A DNA stretch of 9,035 bases from Deltaproteobacteria bacterium (GCA_012271025.1 JAAXHF010000194.1:1-9035), one strand, 5' to 3'. Shown: positions 1-6,245, counted from the stretch's first letter. Notes: generated by a model from the sequence alone, not told the origin. Program-made: numbers and translations.

Positions 1-162
1 CGCCTCAATCACAATACAGTGGTACTGGTGGGCCAGCACCGGAGCCTGAAAGGCCCACAGCCAGGCGTTGGCCGAGAAACCGTGCAGAAAGACCAGGGGA
101 AAGCCCTTACCGTAGTGGTTGTAATGAATCCGGACGCCCTTCTCCCGCTCGATGTACGGCAT
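1..162 (-). CDS. Alpha/beta hydrolase, N-terminal part only (cut by window edge)
   Basis: The first 54 codons of a gene running off the left edge. The peptide begins MPYIEREKGVRIHYNHYGKG and continues with PLVFLHGFSAN, the first strand and oxyanion-hole HG motif of alpha/beta hydrolase fold enzymes (HG at about residues 27-28), followed by a helix with paired Trp residues and a second strand (CIVIEA). The nucleophile elbow, acid and catalytic His lie outside the window, so substrate and even catalytic activity cannot be judged; esterase, epoxide hydrolase, dehalogenase and C-C bond hydrolase are all possible. The start follows a purine-rich GAGGGAG Shine-Dalgarno site. It lies only 11 bases downstream of the stop of the NTF2-like gene, so the two are very likely co-transcribed and perhaps translationally coupled. 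I am confident of the fold and know nothing of the reaction. Confidence 0.85.
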   Translation of the reverse strand, partial: MPYIEREKGVRIHYNHYGKGFPLVFLHGFSANAWLWAFQAPVLAHQYHCIVIEA

Positions 163-173
163 GGTCTTCTCCC

Positions 174-653
174 TCAGGACTGCTCTTGGCCGAAGAAGGG
201 TTTCTTGGCCCAGCCCTCTTCGAATGGAGTCAGGAACTCGGCGTTGACCTTCAGGCTCTTGAACTGCCACTCCTGACCGCTGCGCACATACTCCTCGGCG
301 TACTTGGCGGCCAGCCACAGGGCTTGGTTGTGCTCGCCCAGGGTGCACGGCTGGAAGAGGTACCACTGACCGGTTGCGGTATCGCCGTCCACCTCGATCA
401 GCGGGTTCATGACCTGGTGCAGGGCAAAAGGAAAAATTTCGGCCGCGCCCTGGAAGAAGGTACGAATCGCCTCGCGGCCGCGGTGGACGCCGAAGTTGCC
501 GCCGTCCCAGACCGCGTCTTCGGTAAACAGCGCCGCAATCGCGTCCGCATCATACTGGTCATCGCACGCCGCGCAGTACTTGGCCTTGAGCTTTTTGATC
601 GCCTCAATGTCCTCAACTGCGCGCAGCCGCCGTTCGAGCTGTTCAAGATCCAT
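174..653 (-). CDS. NTF2-like / SnoaL-type protein (SnoaL_4-like)
   Basis: A 159-residue cytosolic protein with no signal peptide. An N-terminal helix (about residues 3-28, ending KLKAKYCAACDD) leads to the typical DADAIAALFTEDAVWDG stretch (about 35-51), then FGVHRGREAIRTFF (54-67) and the HQVMNPLIEVDGDTATGQW strand pair (79-97). This is the pattern of the SnoaL_4 branch of the NTF2 fold, a cone-shaped barrel used by polyketide cyclases, dehydratases and ring-hydroxylating dioxygenase small subunits. Candidate pocket residues are Tyr26, Asp31 and His79, placed like the Tyr/Asp/His set of scytalone dehydratase relatives; that role is inference. The start has a strong AGGAGG site about seven bases upstream. 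It is 58 bases after the half-transporter gene and 11 before the alpha/beta hydrolase gene, suggesting one operon. The substrate is unknown; it could be a dehydratase, isomerase or small binding protein. Confidence 0.88.
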   Translation of the reverse strand: MDLEQLERRLRAVEDIEAIKKLKAKYCAACDDQYDADAIAALFTEDAVWDGGNFGVHRGREAIRTFFQGAAEIFPFALHQVMNPLIEVDGDTATGQWYLFQPCTLGEHNQALWLAAKYAEEYVRSGQEWQFKSLKVNAEFLTPFEEGWAKKPFFGQEQS

Positions 654-711
654 GGCCTGTCCTCCTCTTTTTCCCCCTACCTACACCAGCCGTCGGCAAA
701 TGAAAACCGCT

Positions 712-1143
712 TCAGCCGACCAGCACGATCACCCCCGCCACGATCAGCAGCGTACCGATCACGTCGGAGCGCGTGACCCGCTCAATGTCGCGCAGGGCCA
801 GCTGGCTCAGTACCAGGGTGAAGAGCGGGGCGGACGAACTCAGCGGGGCGACAACAGCGGCCGGCAGATATTGCAGCGCGCCGAACATGGTGAAGATGGC
901 GACCGTTGTGGCCAGGCCGGCCAGGCCGAAATACCAGCCTGCGGCTCGGGGCATGGACCACAGCCGGCGGCTCTGGCCGCTGCCGAAAAAATACGCGATA
1001 TACACCAGCGCGCTGGCGACCATGCCGATGCAGGCGCCGAGGATGGGCTCGTTGCTGATGCGCAGGCCCAGCTTGGCCAGAATCGGGTTGGTGCTGTAAC
1101 ACACGGCCGCCAGGAGCGGATACACGGCGTCTCTGAGATTCAT
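712..1143 (-). CDS. EamA/DMT-family transporter half (5 helices), second of a pair
   Basis: A 143-residue, almost wholly hydrophobic protein with about five membrane helices (roughly residues 6-25, 33-53, 68-86, 92-114 and 126-142). It shows the EamA repeat signature near the fourth helix, AAVVAPLSSSAPLFTLVLSQ, and a final helix GTLLIVAGVIVLVG. Most DMT exporters carry two such repeats in one chain of about 280-300 residues; this protein holds only one. Its ATG overlaps the stop of the preceding half-transporter gene in an ATGA arrangement, so the two are likely made by coupled translation and work as a heterodimer in the inner membrane. Substrates of the family include amino acids, nucleosides, sugars and drugs, and none can be assigned here. 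A sequencing frameshift splitting one 10-helix gene is the alternative, but each half has its own plausible start and natural C-terminus. Confidence 0.85.
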   Translation of the reverse strand: MNLRDAVYPLLAAVCYSTNPILAKLGLRISNEPILGACIGMVASALVYIAYFFGSGQSRRLWSMPRAAGWYFGLAGLATTVAIFTMFGALQYLPAAVVAPLSSSAPLFTLVLSQLALRDIERVTRSDVIGTLLIVAGVIVLVG

Positions 1144-1568
1144 GGTCGTTGCTGTCCGGTCAGAAAGCCCACCCCGGCCACAATGCTGAGCATGCCGAGG
1201 ACGATCCTGAGGGTGATCTGCTCGTGTAAAAACACCACCGCCAGCAGCGTGGTGAACAGCGGCGCGCTATTGACCAGGGGGGTGGCTCTGGCTGCCCCCA
1301 GCCGGGCAACACCGATGAAGTTGAACACCCGCCCGATGCACGGCCCGAGCAGGCCGACCAGTACGAACCACACCGCAGCCTGGGGCGCGATCGCCTGACT
1401 GACCGGCCGGGGATGCAGGGCAAACACAGCGGCCAGCAGCGGTAGGCTGACGATCAGCCCCCACACCACCGCCACCGAGGTGCTCGAGTAGGTCAGACCC
1501 CGCCGGATCAGAACCGGCACGGCTCCCCATAAGAACGCCGATGTCAGCGCCAGTGCTTCGCCCAGCAT
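1140..1568 (-). CDS. EamA/DMT-family transporter half (5 helices), first of a pair
   Basis: A 142-residue integral membrane protein with about five helices (roughly residues 3-22, 33-51, 65-82, 91-114 and 119-137). The EamA signature is clear: GAARATPLVNSAPLFTTLLA followed by VVFLHEQIT and a last helix RIVLGMLSIVAGVGFL, where the short loop with Glu is typical of the family. It is the first gene of the minus-strand group and overlaps the next half-transporter by four bases (ATGA), which favours equal production of both. The initiating ATG gives the usual family N-terminus (MLGEALALTSAFLWG) but has no strong Shine-Dalgarno site in front, so initiation may be weak. The chain ends in a short tail TGQQRP after the fifth helix. 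Function as an exporter of small metabolites is inferred from the family; the substrate is unknown. Confidence 0.85.
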   Translation of the reverse strand: MLGEALALTSAFLWGAVPVLIRRGLTYSSTSVAVVWGLIVSLPLLAAVFALHPRPVSQAIAPQAAVWFVLVGLLGPCIGRVFNFIGVARLGAARATPLVNSAPLFTTLLAVVFLHEQITLRIVLGMLSIVAGVGFLTGQQRP

Positions 1569-1614
1569 GGTCTCAGGCTAGCGGCTTTCGGCGGACGGCT
1601 AAAGGGGGCGGGCG

Positions 1615-1644
1615 GGGCTCCCCGGCTCGGCTGGCCCGGAGCCC
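1615..1644. repeat. Inverted repeat in divergent spacer
   Basis: GGGCTCC at 1615-1621 is the exact reverse complement of GGAGCCC at 1638-1644, separated by 16 bases. It lies in the spacer between the divergent DMT and MFS genes, about 46 bases upstream of the DMT start. It could be a regulator-binding site or a leader hairpin in the DMT transcript. In such GC-rich DNA a 7-bp match can also arise by chance. Confidence 0.35.
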
Positions 1645-1652
1645 GACCGTAG

Positions 1653-1850
1653 GCTACAATCCGGCCCACCGGCATTGACCGGCATCTGCGGCCCGATGAC
1701 GGTCGGCTTTCTGATCGCCCAGACCGGCAGTTGGTCGCGGTCGGACTGGCCGGGGTGTCTTTTGTAATCTTGTATTTCCTGGTGATTCCTGATCCGATTG
1801 CCGTTGAGCTGCCCGCGGCCGACCCGGCCGTCCGACACACAGGAGTTTGA
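1653..1850 (+). other. Possible small membrane-protein ORF or coding remnant before the MFS gene
   Basis: An open frame between a TAG at 1650-1652 and a TGA at 1848-1850, ending two bases before the MFS start codon. Its second half encodes a plausible single membrane helix (about VAVGLAGVSFVILYFLVI) followed by a short polar tail. There is no ATG; the best candidate start is TTG at 1731, giving 39 residues, with no convincing ribosome site. The stop overlaps the region between the MFS Shine-Dalgarno site and its ATG, an arrangement that would allow translational coupling. It may be a real tiny membrane protein, the end of a decayed gene, or a chance reading frame. I rate chance as a serious possibility. 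Confidence 0.25.
1841..1845 (+). promoter_or_regulatory. Ribosome binding site setting the MFS start
   Basis: AGGAG seven bases before the ATG at 1853. It favours that ATG over an in-frame TTG at 1847 (only one base from the site) and an in-frame ATG at 1865 (too far). Confidence 0.75.
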
Positions 1851-1852
1851 GC

Positions 1853-3061
1853 ATGTCGCACGGAATGAACAAAAAAGCCCTGGCCCTGCTGGGGCTGGGT
1901 CACCTGATGGTTGACCTGAACACGGGCGCCTTGCCCGCCCTGCTGCCGTTTCTCAAAAATACCTTTGCCCTGTCCTACACCATGACCAGCGTCCTCATTC
2001 TGGTCGCCAATGTGTCCTCGTCGCTGGTCCAGCCGCTCTTTGGCTACCTGTCGGACCGGAGTACCAAGGCCTGGCTGCTGCCCTTTGGAGTCATAGCCGC
2101 GACCTGCGGCATGGCCAGCGTGGGCCTGGCCGGCAGCTATCCGATGCTGCTGGTATTGATCCTGATCAGCGGTATCGGGATTGCCAGCTATCATCCCGAA
2201 GCGTACAAAACCGCGTATCTGTCGACCGGCGCAAAAAAGGCGACCGGCATCTCGCTCTTTTCGGTCGGTGGGAATATCGGCCTGGGCTTGGGGCCGCTGG
2301 CTGTCGTCCTGTGTCTGGCCGCCCTGGGGCCGCGCGGCTTGCTGCTGCTGTGGATACCGGGCTTGATCGTCGGTGCTGTATTTCTCCGCGCCCTGCCGTG
2401 GCTGTCGCGGGTCAGGCTGCCGCCAAGCCAGACCCGGAGCGAGGCGCCGGCTATTCCCCATGCGGCCATGGCCGTGGTGCTGGGCGTGGTCATGCTCGGC
2501 TCGTGTGTGCACGCCGGTCTGTTCACCTATGTGCCGCTGTACTTTGATGCGCGGGGCGAGAGTACGGTTGTGGTCGGCTCGATTGTGTCTCTGTTCCTGA
2601 TTGCCGGAGCGGTTGGGACCCTGATTGCCGGACCCGTGTCCGACCGCATCGGCCACAAACGCTTCCTGGTCCTGAGCTTCGGCCTGCTGTGTCCCCTGCT
2701 GCTGGTGTTCCTGCACACCGATGGAGCCCTCAGCCTGATCGTTCTGGCCTTGGTCGGCGCGCTTTTGTCGCCGATGTTTGCGCTGACCCTGGTGATTGCC
2801 CAGAACCTGATGCAGGGCCGGCTGGGCACGACCGCCGGGCTGATGACCGGGGTCGGCTTTGGCGTCGGTGGCCTGAGCGTCACCGGCCTGGGCGTTATCG
2901 CCGACACCTGGGGGGTGGAGGTAGCTATGCAGGTGCTGAGCGTGCTGCCCGTGCTGCCCTGGGTGTGCATGCTGTTCCTGCCTGCCGACGGCCGCGCGGA
3001 GCCGCTGCAGAGCCGCGTACCGGACACGCCGACCGTGGTCGCCCGGCCCAGCGCAGGCTGA
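1853..3061 (+). CDS. Major facilitator superfamily exporter, Fsr (fosmidomycin resistance)-like
   Basis: A 402-residue inner-membrane transporter with about 12 helices in two six-helix halves and a central cytoplasmic loop near residues 184-206. The first half reads GLGHLMVDLNTGALPALLPF, then GYLSDR (about 64-69, MFS motif A in the loop between helices 2 and 3), SYHPEAYKTA (about 112-121) and FSVGGNIGLGLGP (about 136-148). These match the pattern I recall for Escherichia coli Fsr, which has HPE and FQVGGNFGSSLGP at the same places. The second half repeats motif A as GPVSDRIGHKR (about 260-270). The family expels drugs and small metabolites by proton antiport; the true substrate here is unknown, and fosmidomycin export is not implied. 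It is divergent from the DMT genes and 99 bases upstream of the IF-1 gene on the same strand, so co-transcription with IF-1 is possible but unproven. Confidence 0.9.
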   Translation: MSHGMNKKALALLGLGHLMVDLNTGALPALLPFLKNTFALSYTMTSVLILVANVSSSLVQPLFGYLSDRSTKAWLLPFGVIAATCGMASVGLAGSYPMLLVLILISGIGIASYHPEAYKTAYLSTGAKKATGISLFSVGGNIGLGLGPLAVVLCLAALGPRGLLLLWIPGLIVGAVFLRALPWLSRVRLPPSQTRSEAPAIPHAAMAVVLGVVMLGSCVHAGLFTYVPLYFDARGESTVVVGSIVSLFLIAGAVGTLIAGPVSDRIGHKRFLVLSFGLLCPLLLVFLHTDGALSLIVLALVGALLSPMFALTLVIAQNLMQGRLGTTAGLMTGVGFGVGGLSVTGLGVIADTWGVEVAMQVLSVLPVLPWVCMLFLPADGRAEPLQSRVPDTPTVVARPSAG

Positions 3062-3160
3062 GAAGTTGTGTTCAGCCCGGGGCTATGCTAGGACTGGGGC
3101 GCTGATGATTTGTGCTGACCCGGAGTTGAGTTGAGGATTTTTTGGACCTGAGAGGGAGTA

Positions 3161-3451
3161 ATGCCGCCACGACGAAGCCGAAGCCGAAGCCGAAGACGAT
3201 CCCAAAATCGCAATACCCCCAGACCTGAGCGGACCGCCGACTCCGATGCCATCGAGATGACCGGTACGGTTGTCGAAGTCCTGCCCAACGCATTTTTTCG
3301 AGTCAAGCTCGAAAACGAACACATCGTCCTGGCCCATGTCGCGGGCAAGATGCGCAAGTTTTTCATCAAGATCATCCAGGGCGATACCGTCACCGTCCAG
3401 CTCTCCCCGTACGACCTGGACCGGGGCCGCATCACCTTCCGCCGCCGCTAA
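3161..3451 (+). CDS. infA: Translation initiation factor IF-1 with Arg/Ser-rich N-terminal extension
   Basis: A 96-residue protein whose residues 28-96 are a full IF-1: an S1-like OB fold with [19 protein letters not shown], then [17 protein letters not shown] and the [15 protein letters not shown] ending. IF-1 binds the 30S A site and helps IF-2 and IF-3 choose the initiator tRNA. The usual protein is about 72 residues; this one has about 24 extra at the front, rich in Arg and Ser ([13 protein letters not shown]), encoded partly by a CGAAGC repeat with many CGA codons. A purine-rich site (GAGAGGGAG) just before 3161 supports the long form. An in-frame ATG at 3257 would remove the first part of the OB fold and is unlikely. 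The gene is not beside ribosomal-protein genes, unlike the usual infA, so it may be a second copy. The tail could add RNA or ribosome contacts; that is inference. Confidence 0.93.
   Translation: MPPRRSRSRSRRRSQNRNTPRPERTADSDAIEMTGTVVEVLPNAFFRVKLENEHIVLAHVAGKMRKFFIKIIQGDTVTVQLSPYDLDRGRITFRRR
3173..3196 (+). repeat. Hexanucleotide tandem repeat (CGAAGC) in the IF-1 5' end
   Basis: Three perfect copies of CGAAGC (3173-3190) and a fourth with one change (CGAAGA, 3191-3196). In frame it encodes Arg-Ser pairs, so slippage by one unit would add or remove one Arg-Ser without breaking the gene. Confidence 0.9.
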
Positions 3452-3468
3452 GCCGCCCCGTCGCGGCT
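3451..3468. terminator. Palindrome between convergent genes, possible weak two-way terminator
   Basis: AGCCGC (3451-3456) pairs exactly with GCGGCT (3463-3468) around a six-base loop. The palindrome exactly spans the gap, starting on the last base of the IF-1 stop codon and ending on the first base of the opposing dehydrogenase stop codon. There is no T-tract on either side, so intrinsic termination would be weak. Confidence 0.35.
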
Positions 3469-4457
3469 CAGCCCTTTCCGCCGCCGATGACCGATTCGGC
3501 CGCCTGTCCGGCGGCCACCCGCTGGATATTGGCAAAGCCAAAGCTGATACGCCGTGCCCAGGTGTCGAGGGTGACGCCGGCGATGTGGGGCGTGACAACC
3601 ACATTGTCCAGGTCGAGCAGCGGACTGTCGGTCGGCATCGGCTCGGCGGCAAACACGTCCAGCCCGGCGCCGGCAATCTGTCCGGTGCGCAGGGCGTCGA
3701 TCAGCGCCGGCTCGTCAACCACCGGACCGCGCGAGGTGTTGACCAGGATGGCCGAGGCTTTCATCAGCCCCAGCGCCCGGGCGTCGATGATGCCCCGGGT
3801 GTGGTCGGTCAACGGGGTGTGGATTGACACCACATCGGCCTCGCCCAGCAGCTCGTCCAGGGGCAGGGCAGTGGCGCCCAGCTCCCGCTCAAGCTCGGCC
3901 GGCGCGCGGACCGTATCGTAGTAGCGAAGCGTGGTCTCAAAGCCGCTGGCCAGGCGGGCCAGTTGGCGGCCGATGCGGCCAAAGCCGACAATCCCCAGGG
4001 TCTTGGCCCGGAACTCGCGCATGCCCAGGGTTTCCTGCAAGCCCAGCCAGCGTCCCTGGTGCAGGCTGTCGTGGTGCAGGGGCAGTTTTTTATACACGGC
4101 CAGAATCAGCAGCAGGGCGTGCTCGGCCACCGTCGGGGCGTTGGCCCCGCCGTTGTTGGCGACCGGAATCCCGGCGTGCTGAAAGGCGGCCAGATCCAGC
4201 CATTCATAGCCGGCACTCAGAACCTGGAAGAGTTTGAGGCGGCTGGCGGCGGCAATCTCCGGGCCGGACGGGTTGCCGGGATAGCCGAGCAGAAAGTCGG
4301 CCTGGGCGATTTTTTCGCGCCGCAGCTCGGCCGGCGCGTCCTGTTCGAGCAGCTCCAGACGAAAGCCGGCCGGAACCTGGGCGGTGGCCATGTCGATGAT
4401 CTGCTGCGGCACGTAGCGCGGGGAGTACAGAAAGACAATCGTGGGGTGTTCGCTCAT
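3468..4457 (-). CDS. D-2-hydroxyacid dehydrogenase family protein (NAD-dependent)
   Basis: A 329-residue cytosolic enzyme of the usual family length, reducing 2-keto acids to D-2-hydroxy acids or the reverse with NAD(P)H. The substrate domain (about 1-105 and the C-terminal end) flanks a Rossmann domain beginning KTLGIVGFGRIGRQ, with the GxGxxG glycines at 158, 160 and 163. Asp181 after the second strand suggests preference for NAD over NADP. The catalytic set is complete: Arg243 in NTSRGPVVDE, Glu272 in AAEP and His291 in TPHIAG. Family members include glyoxylate/hydroxypyruvate reductase, phosphoglycerate and D-lactate dehydrogenases; there is no ACT or other C-terminal regulatory domain as in long SerA. 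The start follows a strong GGGAGG site. The gene lies 24 bases after the M20 gene as the last of three, so it is likely in the same operon. Confidence 0.92.
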   Translation of the reverse strand: MSEHPTIVFLYSPRYVPQQIIDMATAQVPAGFRLELLEQDAPAELRREKIAQADFLLGYPGNPSGPEIAAASRLKLFQVLSAGYEWLDLAAFQHAGIPVANNGGANAPTVAEHALLLILAVYKKLPLHHDSLHQGRWLGLQETLGMREFRAKTLGIVGFGRIGRQLARLASGFETTLRYYDTVRAPAELERELGATALPLDELLGEADVVSIHTPLTDHTRGIIDARALGLMKASAILVNTSRGPVVDEPALIDALRTGQIAGAGLDVFAAEPMPTDSPLLDLDNVVVTPHIAGVTLDTWARRISFGFANIQRVAAGQAAESVIGGGKG

Positions 4458-4481
4458 CGTGACCTCCCTCGGTATAGAGCC

Positions 4482-5762
4482 CTAGCCGAACCGGGCCAGG
4501 ATGCGACACAGGATCTCAAAACCCTGGTGCATGTGGATGAGTTCGGCGAACTCGTTTGGCGCGTGATAGGTATCCAGCCGGCCAAAGCCGGTGATCTGAA
4601 TATCAAAGCCGTGGGTTTGCAACATGTGGACATAGGGCAGGCCGCCCGTTACCGAAAACGGCCGGGAGTTGGGTTGTACCGCGGCCACGGCCTCGGCCAG
4701 GGCCTGGTAGCCGACCGAGCTGCGGTCGCAGACTATGCCGCCGGCCGGCAGCCCGATGCTCTCCAGCTTGACCGTCCCGACCTCACCCCCTCCCAAGCGG
4801 TAGCGGCTCGGGCCGAGTGCGGGCAGGCTGAGAATATCGAGATTATTGATAAACGCCGTTGCGCCGTCGCGAACCTCCTGGGCGGAGTACCACGGGGTGA
4901 GACGGATATCGCCCTCAACCACGGCGGTGGCCGGAATCTTACTCAGCGTATCGTTGTGAACCGCGACCCGGGTCGGCTTGAGCGAGGACGGCCCCTGAAA
5001 GCCGTACTCCCGCTCCTTGGGGTGGGGCGGATAGTGGGCATAAAACCAGCCCTGCAAGGCCCGGGTGGCCTCAAAGGCCAGCTCTGCGGCGTTGATCCCG
5101 TCCTGGGGAAAACCGGAGTGGGCGGCCTTGCCCTCGACCCGCAGCCGCCACGGCGCCATGCCGCCGGTGGCCAGGGTCGGTCCGAAGTCGGCGCTGTCGA
5201 GCCAGTACACCGGGCCGGCCTTGAGGTGGCTGAGCCGGCCGTCCTTGACCAGCCGGCCGATGCCGATGCCGCTGACCCGGGAGAGTTCCTCGTTGGCGAT
5301 AATGACGCCGACGATGGTATGGTCGAGGACGATGTTTGACTCGGCCAGCTGGCGGAACAGATCGGTCAGGACCGCCACATGGCCCAAACAGTCGGTGACG
5401 CCTCGGCCGTACAGGCGGCCGCCCTCGCGGTGGAGCCGAAACGGTGGGCGCCGCCACTCGGCCGGGTCGGCCGGCACGACGTCGAGATGCGCCCCGACAA
5501 AGGCGACCGTGCGGTCGGTCCGGCCCGGATAGGTGAGGATGAGGTTGCCCCGGCCCTCGGCATAGCTGACACGCTCCAGGCGCAGCTTGCCGGCCCGCAC
5601 CAGCGGCCGCAGCTCCTCAACAACAATATCGCCGGCCAGGTCTTCCTGGGGCGGCGGCGCCTCTTTGCTGAGCGAGTTCTGCAGCCGCGCACCGACCGCA
5701 ACCATGTCGCCCAGCACGCGCAAAAAGCGGTCGGTGTTGAGCGTCAAGGCGCTGAGGTCCAT
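4482..5762 (-). CDS. M20 family metallo-deacylase, eukaryote-type acetylornithine deacetylase-like
   Basis: A 426-residue two-domain zinc hydrolase. Metal and catalytic residues are in place: His92 and catalytic Asp94 in GAHLDVVPAD, bridging Asp124 in GRGVTDCLGH, the catalytic and metal pair Glu158-Glu159 in IIANEEL, Asp189 in YWLDSADFG, and His400 in TYHAPNEF. The lid domain (about 200-310) includes GKAAHSG with His215, the residue that reaches across the dimer. The TDCLGHVA signature, the VYWLDSAD and GGMAPW stretches, PPHPKEREYGF and KIPATAVVEGDIRLTPWY resemble plant and Dictyostelium acetylornithine deacetylase rather than E. coli ArgE or DapE. It should hydrolyse an N-acyl amino acid or similar amide; N-acetylornithine is one candidate, but its neighbours are not arginine genes. 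The Shine-Dalgarno site before the ATG is weak. It lies 27 bases after the preceding gene and 24 before the next. Confidence 0.9.
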   Translation of the reverse strand: MDLSALTLNTDRFLRVLGDMVAVGARLQNSLSKEAPPPQEDLAGDIVVEELRPLVRAGKLRLERVSYAEGRGNLILTYPGRTDRTVAFVGAHLDVVPADPAEWRRPPFRLHREGGRLYGRGVTDCLGHVAVLTDLFRQLAESNIVLDHTIVGVIIANEELSRVSGIGIGRLVKDGRLSHLKAGPVYWLDSADFGPTLATGGMAPWRLRVEGKAAHSGFPQDGINAAELAFEATRALQGWFYAHYPPHPKEREYGFQGPSSLKPTRVAVHNDTLSKIPATAVVEGDIRLTPWYSAQEVRDGATAFINNLDILSLPALGPSRYRLGGGEVGTVKLESIGLPAGGIVCDRSSVGYQALAEAVAAVQPNSRPFSVTGGLPYVHMLQTHGFDIQITGFGRLDTYHAPNEFAELIHMHQGFEILCRILARFG

Positions 5763-5789
5763 GCCTGGCTCGCTGGCGACCCGGGGCGG

Positions 5790-6197
5790 CTAGATGCCTT
5801 CGGCGTCAAAGACTTCCTTGGCCACCTGAAAGGCGTTGACCGCAGCCGGCACGCCGGCATAAAAGGCCATCTGGATCAGGATCTCGACGATCTCCTCTTT
5901 GCTCAGGCCGACGTTCAGACCGTTGGCGATGTGGCCTTTGAGCTGGGGCAGGCGCTGCATCGAGGTCAGGGCGGCAATGACCGCCACGCTGCGCATTTTT
6001 ATCTCCAGGCCCGGTCGGCCCCAGACCTTGCCGAACACGACTTCGTTCAGCATGTCTTCCAGGTCGGGCGCCAGTTCGGCCAGCGCCGTGGCCTGCCCGC
6101 CGTAGCGTTTGCCGCTCAGCTGTTTGCGAATCTCAATCCCCTTGCGGTAGGCGGCGGTTCTCGGAGTTGGTCTTTTCTTGGCCGGTGCTTTTGCCAT
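5790..6197 (-). CDS. Carboxymuconolactone decarboxylase family protein (PcaC-like)
   Basis: A 135-residue, mostly helical protein. After a basic tail (MAKAPAKKRPTPR) it shows the PcaC-like order: YRKGIEIRKQLSGK (17-30), FGKVWGRPGLEIKMRS (55-70), LKGHIANGL with His89, then GLSKEEIVEILIQMAFYAG and PAAVNAFQVAKEVF. This resembles gamma-carboxymuconolactone decarboxylase of the protocatechuate branch of the beta-ketoadipate pathway. It lacks the CxxC pair of the AhpD peroxidase branch, so it is not a peroxidase of that kind. No other protocatechuate genes are visible, so the substrate may be a different lactone or keto acid. It is the first gene of the three-gene minus-strand set; the start has a clear GGGAGGA site. 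The Lys/Arg-rich tail is longer than usual and could be an annotation choice, but no better start lies downstream. Confidence 0.9.
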   Translation of the reverse strand: MAKAPAKKRPTPRTAAYRKGIEIRKQLSGKRYGGQATALAELAPDLEDMLNEVVFGKVWGRPGLEIKMRSVAVIAALTSMQRLPQLKGHIANGLNVGLSKEEIVEILIQMAFYAGVPAAVNAFQVAKEVFDAEGI

Positions 6198-6245
6198 ACG
6201 GCTTCCTCCCGTGTCTGAGATAGGACGCTAGTGGACCGACTGCCG

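Noticed and set aside
409..1398. A 329-codon open frame on the plus strand
   Set aside because: Spans three clear minus-strand genes and reads as low-complexity sequence.
1655..1660. TACAAT as a -10 element for the MFS gene
   Set aside because: Five of six bases match, but no acceptable -35 lies 16-18 bases upstream and the leader would be nearly 200 bases.
1671..1686. Short direct repeat CCGGCAT twice, ten bases apart
   Set aside because: Too short and too common in GC-rich DNA to support a function.
1544..2716. A 390-codon open frame on the minus strand
   Set aside because: Low-complexity Gln/Arg/Gly-rich shadow of the MFS gene with no domain.
3138..3143. T6 run after the MFS gene as an intrinsic terminator
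   Set aside because: No stable stem lies directly before it.
3963..5339. A 458-codon open frame on the plus strand
   Set aside because: It is antisense to the M20 and dehydrogenase genes, whose motifs are complete. Its translation has no recognisable domain; long shadow frames are common in GC-rich DNA.
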